Source: Mytilinidion resinicola
Taxonomy: Eukaryota; Ascomycota; Dothideomycetes; Mytilinidiales; Mytilinidiaceae
Assembly (NCBI RefSeq): GCF_010093595.1
Contig: NW_022985471.1
Coordinates: 295,793-359,792 of the forward strand
DNA: 64,000 nucleotides
Reading direction: 5' to 3'
The notes below the pieces were generated by a model. It saw only the letters and a program-made list of their open reading frames with translations. It was not told the DNA's origin and did no database searches. Below, piece by piece: positions 11,435 through 21,918 of the stretch; the stretch's first letter is position 1; every line of letters begins with the position of its first letter. Position numbers and translations under genes: made by a program.

Positions 11435-13039
11435 ATGGAGACCTACCAGGGCCACGTCCGTACGCCCACCGACGCCATCCTGCTCTTCGAGGCATGTCGC
11501 CTTGGCCTGCTGCCCCGCGTGCAGCGGCGGCTCTCTGAGAAGGAACGCCAGCAGATCAAGTCCGGATCAGTTTTTGTGTGGGATGAGCGCGAAGCTGGCA
11601 TGCGAAGATGGACCGACGGAAAGTCCTGGAGCGCAAGCCGTGTGTCTGGCAGTTTCCTGACCTACCGCGAGATGGAAGGCAAGCGAGGCGGCATTCACCT
11701 ACCACCGCTGCCCCAAGGTCCCAGTGCTGCGCGGAAGGCCAGAGAGCGATCGAACCAGCAGTCGGACGGGTCTAAAGGCGAATCAGACGAGGACGGCCCC
11801 GACGGATACCGCTACAAGCCAGATGGGCTCATGAAGCAGTCTTTCAGCATCACCACCCAGAACGGCCAGCACTTGCATCTGATCAGCTACTACGCCAGGT
11901 CGCACCCAACCGCCACAGACTTGCGCCAGCCTTCGCAGGACCCCACCCTACGACACATCCGTCCCCCAAAGCACATGTACCCCGAGTCCACCGTCAGCGA
12001 GTCGACCGGCGGTGTCCCTGCTGTTACTCGAGGTCCGATGCCTGGTTCGCCGTATGCCCAATCGCCGCACCCAATTGCCATGGCCTCGCCATACAACCGA
12101 CCGGGAGCCACCCATCCTCAGGGCTACGGTGGTAGCTGGCCTCCAACACCCAACGGTACTCCGCCTTACACATACGCCTACTATCCTCACCCACAGGGAC
12201 CCCCACCGCCAGGACAATCCCCTCTGCAGTACGCGCATTACCCACAGCACATGTACGCGCACTCGCAGCAAGGCCCTACATTCCTTGATCGCCCACCACC
12301 TCCCTTGAGTAACAATGGAGTGCCCCCACCCCCACCTCACATGGCGCCAATGGCTGGACACCCTCACCATCCGCCGCCTCCACACCATCAACAACACCCG
12401 CAACATCAACAACACCCGCAACATCAACAACACCCGCAACATCAACAACACCCGCAACATCAACAACACCCGCAACATCAACAACACCCTGCATACTCAA
12501 TGCCACCGCAGCATCACCCGCAGTACATTCCGAACCCCTCGCCTCATGCGAACCATTCCCCGTATCCCCCACAGCAGCCACCACCTGCGCATAACGGACA
12601 CCAAATTGACCCAAGACTGGCTCTCAGCTCGGCACCGCAACAGCCAGGCGAATTGGCCCAGGGGCCCCACCTTCCAGCACTCAATGGGTCAGTCGGCCCA
12701 ACCTCGAACGGCGACCGAGTCCCTTCGCCGCGCTCATCGGGCTCCCGGCCGCAAAACTCGGAGTCGCTGGCTGTGCCGGAGACCAACGGTAGCGCAGCCG
12801 CCAATGCACCTTCTCCTGCACGAACAATTCCAAGCGTCGGGTCTCTGCTGAACAACAACCCTCCAAATGAGCCTTCGAACGACGGCCGCAGCCAGCAGAG
12901 CAACAGCAGACACGGAAGCAGGAGCCCAAATAGCAACCCACAGCGGTCTGCCCAGGACATATCAGGCGACAGGATGAACGTCCGCGCCACAGACCAGTCG
13001 GCATTGCGGAAACTTGACTCCCAGCTTTTGGTACGATGA
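11435..13039 (+). CDS. WOPR-domain regulator, Gti1/Pac2 family (Pac2-like)
   Basis: Single exon, 534 aa. The first half of the WOPR DNA-binding domain is at residues 1-90 (METYQGHVRTPTDAILLFEA, GSVFVWDEREAGMRRWTDG, and SWSASRVSGSFLTYREM). The second half is near 130-155 (YRYKPDGLMKQSFSITTQNG, then HLISYYARSH). The wording matches the Pac2 branch rather than the Wor1/Ryp1/Sge1 branch; that is from family memory. Members are sequence-specific nuclear regulators of development and morphology. The remainder is disordered and rich in Pro, His, Gln and Ser. It includes six HQQHPQ units encoded by an 18-bp minisatellite. The C-terminal third is Asn/Ser-rich. The start is the Met that opens the conserved domain. 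A C/T-rich leader and a large gene-free region precede the gene. Confidence 0.9.
   Translation: METYQGHVRTPTDAILLFEACRLGLLPRVQRRLSEKERQQIKSGSVFVWDEREAGMRRWTDGKSWSASRVSGSFLTYREMEGKRGGIHLPPLPQGPSAARKARERSNQQSDGSKGESDEDGPDGYRYKPDGLMKQSFSITTQNGQHLHLISYYARSHPTATDLRQPSQDPTLRHIRPPKHMYPESTVSESTGGVPAVTRGPMPGSPYAQSPHPIAMASPYNRPGATHPQGYGGSWPPTPNGTPPYTYAYYPHPQGPPPPGQSPLQYAHYPQHMYAHSQQGPTFLDRPPPPLSNNGVPPPPPHMAPMAGHPHHPPPPHHQQHPQHQQHPQHQQHPQHQQHPQHQQHPQHQQHPAYSMPPQHHPQYIPNPSPHANHSPYPPQQPPPAHNGHQIDPRLALSSAPQQPGELAQGPHLPALNGSVGPTSNGDRVPSPRSSGSRPQNSESLAVPETNGSAAANAPSPARTIPSVGSLLNNNPPNEPSNDGRSQQSNSRHGSRSPNSNPQRSAQDISGDRMNVRATDQSALRKLDSQLLVR
12385..12492 (+). repeat. 18-bp coding minisatellite (HQQHPQ)n
   Basis: About six nearly perfect copies of CATCAACAACACCCGCAA inside the Pac2-like gene. 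Unit length keeps the frame, so copy-number changes would only lengthen or shorten a His/Gln/Pro tract. Confidence 0.85.
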
Positions 13040-13830
13040 GCATCATACAACCTATCTACGAATTTTCCAATTGTCCTTCTCCACACTTTCCAATTGCTTT
13101 CTCACTGTGGCGCTTTGACTTAAGATGGTTTTATGTTTCTATTTCTTTTGCGGAATTCAACGGAAAGAGAAAATTGGCGTTAGGGTGGGATCGGTCGACG
13201 GCGTTGCTGCAACCTACAGCCTGCATACCCGGTATCTGTGCATTTTCCGGTGTTCTTGGGAAACTCTGACGGACACCCGTTTGACAGTTCTGCTTTCTTG
13301 CTTTCATCCTTCTTTGCGTGTTCTCCAAGAGGGTACTTAGGGAACTTTGTAACATTACGCACGGCCAAACGTCGAAAAGACTGGGCTGGAATGGGAGCAG
13401 GCGTTCTCGTACTGCTAGATAGTGCGTTGTTCTGAAATGCAATCAAACATGATTAGCTTACTCTACTTGCTTTGAATTGGTGCGTATGTTGTACTTATTA
13501 CATCGTGAATCTACATGTTGGACGAAGCAGGTATAAGTTCGTGAAAGCGGTAGCATGTGCTCGTGTCTAAGTTGGAAATGCGACAATGCTTGAATATGTA
13601 CTGAAATCTAAATCGAACCGTCGACCACAATCCTCAGCCCCTCTAACTCTACCTCTCCTTATATCGCTCCCTTCCGCGCATAACCATACAGCATATGTCA
13701 TCATACACCACCCGGCTCTACCAACGCTCGACAATCCAACGCTCAAACGCTGGCACCCGCTATCCTCACCCCATCTATCCTCCTCCATCCCAAACCACGC
13801 AAATCCCATATCCCCACACCCGCCGCCCAC
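13040..13830. other. Intergenic, convergent
   Basis: Holds the 3' ends of the Pac2-like gene and of the cytochrome b5 gene. I see no gene or repeat. Short frames on both strands are unconvincing. Confidence 0.5.
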
Positions 13831-14200
13831 CTATAGCTTCGCCCCCTCCTTGACCGTCCCAATCTTCAACTTCGGCGCATACTTCTTCAGCACGCTCTCG
13901 TTATGATACTGGTCCTGGAATTAGCCCACGTCCTTGCAATTCCCTCGCTTCCCCCCTCCACCGCCCTCATCTCTTCCCCCCCCAACAATTCCCTCCTCCA
14001 ACCCAAAGTGTGAGATGCCTTACCTTCCAAAACTGCTTACTCGCATCCTTGCCGCCCACGCGCTTCAGGATTTTGGCGCCGCCCGGGTGCTCGTCGACGA
14101 AGCTGGCCATGCTGTACACGCCGTCGTCGATGATGATGTAGAGGCCGTCGTCGACGGCGGCGTGCTTGGCTACGTCGGCAGGGGAGAAGGTGTCGGACAT
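13831..14200 (-). CDS. Small cytochrome b5-like heme-binding protein
   Basis: Two exons: 14024-14200 (59 codons) and 13831-13914. The intron at 13915-14023 has GTAAGG..TTCCAG ends, and the junction reads KQFWK|DQYHN. The product has 86 aa. It is a stand-alone cytochrome b5 fold with no membrane anchor or fused oxidoreductase. Heme ligands are likely His38 in HPGG and His63 in YHNE. Members shuttle electrons to reductases and desaturases; the partner is unknown here. The frame stays open upstream of the chosen Met, but that part is Pro-rich low complexity and falls in the leader. A G/C homopolymer run near 14290 lies in that leader. Confidence 0.88.
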
Positions 14201-14962
14201 TGTGTGTATTGGAGGTTTGGGGTGGGTTTGCGGGGCGGGGTTTCGGGGATTGGGATGTTTTGTCGGGTTCTTTTTTGGAGGGTAGAGGGGGGGGGGGATT
14301 GGGAGGCGGGGGTTTGTTGTGGGGGAGGGTGGAGGTGGTGGGGAGTGAGCGCGCGAAGGTTTATGTATAGCGGTCGACTCGGTGTAGAGATCGGTCGGTG
14401 GTTCTGGGGGAAGTAGCCGAGGCTCAGGCATTTGAGGGCGGTCAGGGTTGTAGATTTCTAAAGTCGGGGCTGTGATTGGTTGATGCGGTGTGGGGGTGAG
14501 GTTTGTGTGGAATGATATGCCGAGCCTGTGTATTTTAACTTACTGTGAGAGTTGCTATTCTGTATTAGTTGTACTTTGTCTTGATGTTGGTTGAGATAGA
14601 ATAGCGAGTAAAGATAGTCGATATATGGGCATTATGCTGAGTGTTTGGTCCTTGTACGATGAGGTGATTCGGAAAAGGATGAGCAGAAGAAACTTGCTCA
14701 AGCGTGATTATGTCTGCTTCGTTATATGTTGGTGAGAGTATGTACTGGGTTTCTGGTATTGCTGGTTACAGAATTAAGCTGGAGTAGTGGCATTTTCTAC
14801 ATTTAGTATCATTTGAAGCGAAACGCTGACCCCTGATCACAAAACCTCGCCAGTTTCTCCGCCAGGCAGCAGACGTCTCTCCATCATACGCATCCATCTT
14901 TATGATATCAGCTCATGTGAATGACAGTTGAGGCTTAAGAGAAGCTCGCCGTCGGACATAGC
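14201..14962. other. Intergenic between divergent genes
   Basis: Shared upstream region of the cytochrome b5 gene (minus) and the F-box/LRR-like gene (plus). G-rich near 14205-14345, AT-rich after 14500. No gene seen. Confidence 0.5.
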
Positions 14963-16823
14963 ATGCCCAACGTTGATGTCGTGAAGCCTTCGGGGCTGGA
15001 GGAGCTCAACGACGATGTTTTGGGATTGATCCTAGCGGAGGTCAGTTTTACTATCTTTTGATTCGGCCCCGTTCATTTCTGATTCTTTCGTTCTTGTTTC
15101 CGTTTTCGATTTTCTCATTTTCTGAAGTTGTCATATACTAAGCCTTGTCAAAGATCTATCGCGAAGATCGTCCCTCGATCCGCCTCATCTCCCGTGTCTC
15201 AAAACGGCTGTACAGGGTATCGCTCCCATGGCAATACCGGAACGTCTGCGTCACGCTCAAATCTCCCCAGAGCATTACCTCTATGAGACGACATTTAGCG
15301 AGCGAATCGGAGCTACCTTCATTTATTCGTGAACTGAGAATTGAGGGACATCATGAGGATAATCGCCTGCAAGAATTTGTCCTCAAATTGATATCACGAA
15401 TATCCCGGTTGGAGAATTTCTCGTGGGATGAGTATGCCGGCGATACACCAACCGCTATCCTAGAATCTGTAATAGCGAAATGGCCCAATATTCGCCTCAC
15501 CATCGATTCTGAACTGGGTTCCATTTAGTCCTTTGGAAATAGCGCTGGAGGGCCCTTGCCCACGTGGGTAGCTTACGGCCGTCTTCACACCTTAATCATG
15601 CGTACAACTCCATCGTTTCACACTTACAACTACCCCGACTTTAAGTTCCGGCTCCTCCTAGCGTTGAAAGAGAGCCCTAGCCTGAAGGTGTTAAAACTCT
15701 GGGATTTTACTAACTACAGAATCGCAATGGCCCCCTGGGCTGTGGACTTTGCTGATGGCCTCGACCGTTTTCCGAGGCTTGAAGAACTCTCGATCCAAGG
15801 GCACTGGGAGTATTTCTTTTCGCCCGAAGACCTAAAACAGATGGGTTCGAGAGGGTTATGGAAGAACCTGAGAATATTGAGGATCAAGCCTCATACAAGA
15901 ATCCTTCCGCATTTCATCGGTTGCGTGCCTTCACTCGAAGTCCTTGAAACATCAGGGCTTGAATTCATGCTATACCAGATACATGAACTGAATTTCTCTC
16001 CCGCTCCACTGGGAGTCTTGAGAAAGCTTCATATCGAAGGCCCCGAGGCATTTTTACGCTGGGAAGATATGAGCAGTGTGTCGAAGACTCTCACTCATCT
16101 TACTCTGCATAACACGGACAGGTTCACCCACTGTGGAGACGGCTTAGACAGATGGGTTTCTCCATTTCGTAACTGGATAGCTGATCCTCATGCGCTGCCC
16201 GACATCGAAGGATTCAACTTAACGTTTCCGAACCTGACTCATCTTACCGTCGACATGTGGCGGGAACGGAAATGGCCGTATCTATTTCTTGCTTCTCTCG
16301 CCCAATTTAAGAATCTGCACGATCTTACCCTGTTCGTGGAATATTCCAAACGCATTGGAGGACGACCAGCGGCCAGCCAAGATGCTTGTCGTCATATCTT
16401 TGAATATGTGCAGGATCGTAAAATTGGGAATAGACTTCATCGGCTGGTGCTCACAGAGACTCCTGAAGCTAGCTATCACTACGCTGAGTACCTGAGAAGT
16501 CCTGTCCGATACCCGACACCGATCCGAGATTTCATCTGCGCATTGGCTTTCAATGGCGAATTGTCAGTGCACGAGGAAAATTATCAGTGGGTTTCAGATC
16601 ACTGCCTCTACACTCGCGCGGAACCGCAAATAGAGAAGCAACTGCAATTTTCTTGGAGTAGTCCTGCTAGTATCCGCACATACTTACATTGGACTTGGAA
16701 GACGCGTAAGAGCGGGCATAGGAGAACATCTAGGTGAGGTCATGGATTGGATGGAGGTCTTTAAAACTTGCTAACAATATACATAGGCCTCTATGGTCAG
16801 GGCGGAGACGCGTGACGCCGTAG
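14963..16823 (+). CDS. F-box/LRR-like protein; one in-frame stop or retained intron
   Basis: Exon 1 (14963-15040) encodes MPNVDVVKPSGLEELNDDVL, an F-box-like start. The intron at 15041-15153 has a ATACTAAG branch. The long exon 15154-16733 is Leu-rich, with repeated LxxLxL patterns (LKVLKLWDF, LEELSIQGH, LTHLTLHN, LHDLTLFVEY). The intron at 16734-16786 has a GCTAAC branch and splices AG|G, adding a short tail that ends at 16823. The frame contains one TAG at 15526-15528. It can be removed by a 60-nt candidate intron, 15469-15528 (GTAATA..TTTAG), which is in phase but has a weak branch site. Otherwise the gene is interrupted. If spliced, the product has 544 aa. F-box proteins recruit substrates to SCF ubiquitin ligases; the substrate is unknown. 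Confidence 0.7.
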
Positions 16824-17676
16824 AGAAGGGAATAGATGTCTTACGTGAGGCCTCTTTTTATCCCATCTAATACACCGTGGTAAAACATCAGCTCGCATAA
16901 GTAGATTAGACGTACATAGATGCTAGCCCCGGAGTTCCTTATCGTGCACGATATCTCGACTTACCGTAGCCGTCCACAAAATACGACTCTCCCCATCAGC
17001 TGAAATACTTGAACGAGGATATCAAATGTTGGCTAGCCAAACACTAGATATAATACTAGGATACGACCTGAGGCAGTGTATTTTGCCCGCTCGGTGCGCC
17101 GCCTCATATTGTGCTGAGGTATTGAAAAAGTAGCACGGCGAGTTCTTTATGATCACTCTAAGCCCCTTGTCAATTGCGCTCTCAAGAACTTTACATCATA
17201 TCCGTGATTCTGGTACTGTGCCGTAGTAATGCAGACAACGACAAGCAAGCTTAGCCAGAGTTCTACCAAGGTGCCTACCAACGCTCGACCTGCCACGCAC
17301 TCGAGCTTTCCAAAAACCATCATCAAATGTTGACTCCGCTACGGCATATTAGTGTTTGATGATAGCTTTGACTGTTGGGAAGCATGCGTGGTCACCACAT
17401 GAAAACATCCTCATCGTAGTAGAATGAGCAATTCTAAGCGGCATTGGAGAGTCACTGTCCTTGGCGATGGATATAAACGTTCAGTCAGTTCGATGGGTAT
17501 TTCCTTCCTTTAGAATATCACTTGCCAATCTACTAATATTTTGCTACGACATTCGCACACTGTTTCACGATCCAATATCGTATACCCAGATTCGTTGCCC
17601 TCTTGAGGCATCCAGCTCTCTTCGTACAGATACCTTACACGCTCGCATTCCATTTCTTCACAGGCGATAGATCACT
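16824..17676. other. Intergenic
   Basis: No supported gene. A GATATAAA TATA-like motif at 17469-17476 lies about 205 bp before the next ATG. Its surroundings weakly resemble the upstream regions of the two orphan genes that follow. Confidence 0.4.
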
Positions 17677-18354
17677 ATGGCCAATCTGTTGAGCCACTAT
17701 CAGCAGCATCCAGCGAACTCCGGCCCCCGATACTCTAACCCGGAGGAAGAAACGAACATTTACGTTGCGGCCCGTTCTTCAAACCCCTCATATCCAACCG
17801 GAGACCCACGATGGGAATGGCAGTATCTCCCTTCTTGCTACAATTACGAAGAATCCTCAAACCAACACCCGCCGAGCACGCACGAATTCATCTTGAACAT
17901 AGCCGTCTACCAGACCACCGGAAATCCCGCTCTCTTCATTCCCGCTCAAACGGTCATGCCTCAATACCACCCTAGTCCCCAACCGGCTCCGGATGCACAT
18001 GGGTGCGGCAATTATCCACGCGACAGCGCACCCCAGCCCAGTTACAACACGAGAGACAACGCCCATGCAGAGCAAAGAGCGCATCTTTCACAGCTCTTAT
18101 CCGCATCTGAACCCGGCACTCAGCCACACACAGCTGCGAGTCAACCCGGAGAAAGGACCATGCACAGCGGAGATCTTACCCCGCAAGGCCCCTCCTCGCA
18201 GCCGGCGCCCCAAGGGAATGAAGAACAGTGGTGCATTGTCGAGGAACCGGAGGCTATTGAGCCGGGTAGCTCGATGTTGGATAGGGGAGGGGATAGGATG
18301 GAATGGCGGCATGAAGTGAATCATAAAGATCCATGGAGACGTCGGAGGGGGTAG
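17677..18354 (+). CDS. Orphan protein, low complexity, 225 aa
   Basis: Single open frame beginning MANLLSHYQQHPANSG. Composition is Pro, Ser, Gln and His rich, probably disordered, with an acidic stretch (EEQWCIVEEPEAIEPG) and a basic end (DPWRRRRG). No domain recognised. A TATA-like motif is placed about 205 bp upstream, as in the orphan gene at 20639. The frame is long for this base composition, but coding status rests on length and context only. Confidence 0.45.
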   Translation: MANLLSHYQQHPANSGPRYSNPEEETNIYVAARSSNPSYPTGDPRWEWQYLPSCYNYEESSNQHPPSTHEFILNIAVYQTTGNPALFIPAQTVMPQYHPSPQPAPDAHGCGNYPRDSAPQPSYNTRDNAHAEQRAHLSQLLSASEPGTQPHTAASQPGERTMHSGDLTPQGPSSQPAPQGNEEQWCIVEEPEAIEPGSSMLDRGGDRMEWRHEVNHKDPWRRRRG

Positions 18355-18924
18355 GGGATTCTTCGTTGTGGAGGGGTGTCTTGGAGGTTTGGGATGTGGC
18401 TTGGTGAAGAGGAGCTTTCTGTTTTTCTCATTTCAAATTGTTGGGGTGGGCGTGGCGGGGCGGTAGGTTGGTGTGGGAGGAGGTGAAGACGGAAATGGAT
18501 AGACTCCGTGAGGTTTCATCGAACGAAGGGAGTATATTCGGGCTCCTTTACCCTTTTTCGTAGCTGTATGAGTTTCTTTAAATATAATTTGGTTGGTTCG
18601 TGCATTTTTGGTGCGTTGGATCTACTCTTGTTTTTAAAATCTCGTCACTCTATTGCACTCATGGCTGCATCTGACTAGGAATAAGGTTATGCGATATTAA
18701 CAAGCCTCTTTGACTCTGAAATTCGGTGCGTGAAGTAATGCCCATGACAGAGGCGCTTGAGCCAGCAAAGTCGGATCAAAAGCTGAACTCGCGTGTGACA
18801 TCTCTTTCGGTATAATCGGGGGGCCCGAGAGGTATGAGTGACGATGCAATTTAGAGCCGAGACTGCTGGTTGATCGCTACTTGAGACTCACTATCGTTGC
18901 AGAGCTATTTGGTCATATCGCGAG
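18355..18924. other. Intergenic; upstream part of duplicated unit
   Basis: From about 18810 the sequence aligns with 20275 onward: GGCCCGAGAGGTATGA(G/T)TGA(C/T)GATGCAA is shared, then G(A/G)GACTCAC and TTGGTCATAT. No gene seen before 18925. Confidence 0.5.
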
Positions 18925-19797
18925 ATGAGCAAATCTAAGTGCTCTCGAAGAGTTATGGTGCTGAGTTTCATGATTGTAAAACATTCTCGTCATTGCTCCG
19001 AGCATAACCTTCTTCTTTATTATCGCACACTGACTCTCACTTTACCTCATGCTTGCACACCTATAGCATCGTTTCAGATTCGGATCTCCTACCTGAAACC
19101 TCGGAAGGCAGCCAACATTCTTCATACGATTACCATCTTCGATAGCCCGACCCAATCAGCTTATCGAGCCATAACAACGCGAAACGGAGTACATCGAAAG
19201 AACACCGCAAGGCTTCAAGGTATAATTTTCCAACAATCTTCCAAGCCCCTCTCTACCCCGCGAGACTATTTTGATCAACACCCAACAAGGTCCTCCAGCT
19301 CTAATCTTTCTTCAACGACATCTTACGAGGAGTCAACGCAAACTCCGACGCAGCGTTACGATGAATGTAGCTCTGGTCTCTGTCACCAGCCAGCTTGCAA
19401 GATCTCCAAGCCACGGAGTGCGATTTGCCGTGAGAATAGTAGAAGAAATGACCTTCGTGTCCGGTTCGAAAAACTCCCTGAGTCACGGTCGTCGGGCGCA
19501 CGAGCACCTACGGAACGACCGTCACGCTCGTACGGCGAGTCTCAACTTGCCTCAGCGCTTCAAAAGCAAAAGCAAAAGCAAATGAAGATTGAATGGGCAG
19601 AATTGCACGTCTTTTTCGTTCATATCATGGTGAAACTCAGAAGGAGAAACAGAGCGGTCACTGCGGGGAATCTACACAAACAGTTCCAGCGGGGGTTGGA
19701 AGAGCGGAATTGGGAGTCTCTCGCTTGTATTAGCGAGGAAGAGTGCATAGCTTTATGGAAATCTCATGAGATGCCGCGTATTAAAGAGAAGAATTGA
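18925..19797 (+). CDS. Orphan protein, diverged tandem paralogue (copy 1)
   Basis: Open frame of 290 codons. Its first 80 or so codons align with what is the promoter and 5' leader of copy 2, so the annotated N-terminus is doubtful. The C-terminal 70 residues look like protein (KIEWAELHVFFVHIMVKL, then ISEEECIALWKS). They share spacing of Trp, Phe, Ile and LWxKS with the end of copy 2. The middle is Ser/Thr rich. Copy 2 has its ATG at a position where this copy has no ATG. It may use another start, have a different intron, or be decaying. Confidence 0.35.
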   Translation: MSKSKCSRRVMVLSFMIVKHSRHCSEHNLLLYYRTLTLTLPHACTPIASFQIRISYLKPRKAANILHTITIFDSPTQSAYRAITTRNGVHRKNTARLQGIIFQQSSKPLSTPRDYFDQHPTRSSSSNLSSTTSYEESTQTPTQRYDECSSGLCHQPACKISKPRSAICRENSRRNDLRVRFEKLPESRSSGARAPTERPSRSYGESQLASALQKQKQKQMKIEWAELHVFFVHIMVKLRRRNRAVTAGNLHKQFQRGLEERNWESLACISEEECIALWKSHEMPRIKEKN

Positions 19798-20638
19798 TGG
19801 GTTGTTGGTCTGAATCTGCTAGGCTTACATATTTCAACATCTGGGTTTCTATTACTAGAGAGAGTATGTGCGGGCTTGTTAAGGAGTTATTACTCCTCTG
19901 CATCCCATTCTCATACTCCATTAGCATTGCGACAATGTGTTCTAGGTTCCTTGGAATCGGCTTTTTGTATCTGCTCCTGGATTCCTTTTATTTAGTACTT
20001 GAAAGTACCTACTATATGATTTCTTGCGCCTCGCCATTGTTCAATGAAGAAGTATACATTCTTGCTTGAAGGATTGACCCCCACGATGCCAGATTAAATT
20101 CCGAGTATGACACTCAAACATATGCGATAGATCACTCATACTTCTGAAACATTGATGATCTTATTCGACTCATGAACCTGAAAGACGTGAAGGAGGTTTC
20201 GGCAAAAGATGTGCTCGAGCCTGCGATCAGCTTCAAGACTCAATATCTATGAGTCCTTTGTCTTGACGATGTCGGGTGGCCCGAGAGGTATGATTGATGA
20301 TGCAACGCACAGGTGAAAATGAGATCAAACCACCACGTGGGACTCACATCTTTCCAGAGCCACTTGGTCATATGGGCAGCAGCATGTACAATTCGCAACG
20401 ATCCCGAAGACTCATCACTCTCAGGTCCGTGGCTATAAAGTGTCGGTTTCGTTGCCTCGAACATCTTCTTTCTTACCATCCTCTGCAACATCTCAGTCTC
20501 TTGCTTGTAAACTTCCAACATTCTATCACGACCACAAAAACCTACCTGCGCCTTCAGCGGATATTCAGCATCCTTCATACCGTAGCCTTCTGCAATAACG
20601 CGACATCCTCCACGTTCGACTGCCACCTGTAGTTCAGT

Positions 20639-21310
20639 ATGAGCCACAGTATGAGAACTGGGATGGCGACTGATAACGCTCAGCTGTACGTTCAGCCGCC
20701 ATGGTTCACCATCTAAAATGAATAATTTATACGACTAACACCCTGTAGACACCGTGATTATCAAAAGCACTGTGGAGATTTCTTAAGATATCTTCGAGGA
20801 GATGCCGATGGAACGAATCCTCGCATACCGCTAGATTCAGCGCAATACCTTCGCGGAATATTCAACAGTATAATGGAAAAGGATTTCAAGGACTCTCCGT
20901 TGATCCTCGAGCTCATGACTTCGAGGGTCAAGAAGCGCCTGGGTATCTATGATCTCAACGACGATGAAGTGGCACGCCTCTGTACAGCAATACACCCGGG
21001 AGTTTGTGTTAGAACTCTGTACTTGGAGGCTGTTGAAAAGGAGTTGGAGGTTCTGGTATACCAAGACCCGAGAAGCGTGGTGTCGAACGCGACCAAAAAT
21101 TGGCTCAAGTTTACATTCTCATGGATTATTGACATAGAGCTGGAGGGTCGCACGATAGATGTCGCGAGCGTTACGCCATTTGCTCAAAAGTGGTTGAAAA
21201 TGCCCGACATCACGGACAGAGATGTGAAAATTCTTTGGGTGAAGTCGGGTCTGAATCCAATCGAGGGAATGAGAGATTACGAAGCTTTTAAAGCAAGCCG
21301 TGCGAAGTAG
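20639..21310 (+). CDS. Orphan protein, tandem paralogue (copy 2), 202 aa
   Basis: Two exons, 20639-20685 and 20749-21310. The 63-nt intron (20686-20748) begins GTACGT, has a CGACTAAC branch at 20732-20739 and ends CTGTAG. The junction completes a Leu codon. A TATA-like CTATAAAG at 20431-20438 lies about 200 bp before the ATG. The protein is mixed alpha-helical in character, with RLGIYDLNDDEVARLCTAI and LEAVEKELEVLVYQ, then WLKFTFSWIIDIELEGR and DVKILWVKSG. No known domain. The clean intron and codon-like composition make it a real gene, more so than copy 1. Confidence 0.65.
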
Positions 21311-21918
21311 AGCACATGTGGTTGACAGGTTTTCTTCTTGCTGGTTGTCAATTTTTTGCTTCATTGCATCCTGTTTTCATGCTTACCTGGCATTGTGTCG
21401 GTCTTTCCAGTTTCCTTTAGAGCGGCTAAGGGATTCCTGTGTTTCTTGCTGCGATATGTTTCTGGCTGTGTTATATTTCTGGCTGTGTTGTGTTTCTTGC
21501 TGCGTTATGGTTCTTGCGGTCTTATGTATTTTTGGCTCCTGTATGTATGTACATGCAAAACTTTTGCGCCTCGGTATTGATTAGATGGTAGTTAATATAT
21601 TCTTGCAAGAAATTCTAGTCTTCGGGATGCGAGGTCAACGAGAGCGATGGTTGAGGCCGTGGAACAGAGTCACTCATACCATCTGGCTAAGGCAGAGGGC
21701 CCTATTATCGATATTTAGGAAGTACAAGCAATTGGTAGCTGTCTCGAGCGTGCAATTTAGACGGAAGAAGAGATGAAGTCGAAGTTCTTTGATCGTCAGT
21801 CACGTGCGAGCTTAGCCGAACCTTGGCAAAATTAGCGCGGCACACAACGAGGAAGGAAGAAACCTCGAATCGTAACCACCTTTGACAACACCACCACGTC
21901 GACGACCACGCCTTCAAA
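21311..21918. other. Intergenic and L19 promoter
   Basis: The first part is the T-rich 3' flank of copy 2, with short internal repeats of TTTCTGGCTGTGTT and TTTCTTGCTGCG near 21440-21510. The second part is the L19 promoter. It contains a CACGTG E-box at 21801-21806, about 115 bp before the split ATG. No gene seen. Confidence 0.5.

Larger units (their letters stand above)
18810..21600 (+). repeat. Old tandem duplication, unit ~1.45-1.5 kb
   Basis: Unit 1 is about 18810-20070 and unit 2 about 20275-21600. Shared in order: GGCCCGAGAGGTATGA (18828 and 20279), TTGGTCATAT (18909 and 20364), a TATA-like motif, C/T-rich leader words, the C-terminal LWxKS coding motif, and downstream TTGCGCCTCG followed by ATTCTTGC (20026 and 21563). 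Identity is low, so the event is old. Confidence 0.55.

Noticed and set aside
12385..12492. Regular short repeat that could suggest a CRISPR-like array
   Set aside because: Units are directly adjacent with no spacers, lie inside a coding frame, and the organism is a eukaryote.
20294..20632. 112-codon frame before orphan copy 2
   Set aside because: It covers the TATA-like motif and leader of the gene starting at 20639 and is better explained as untranslated sequence.
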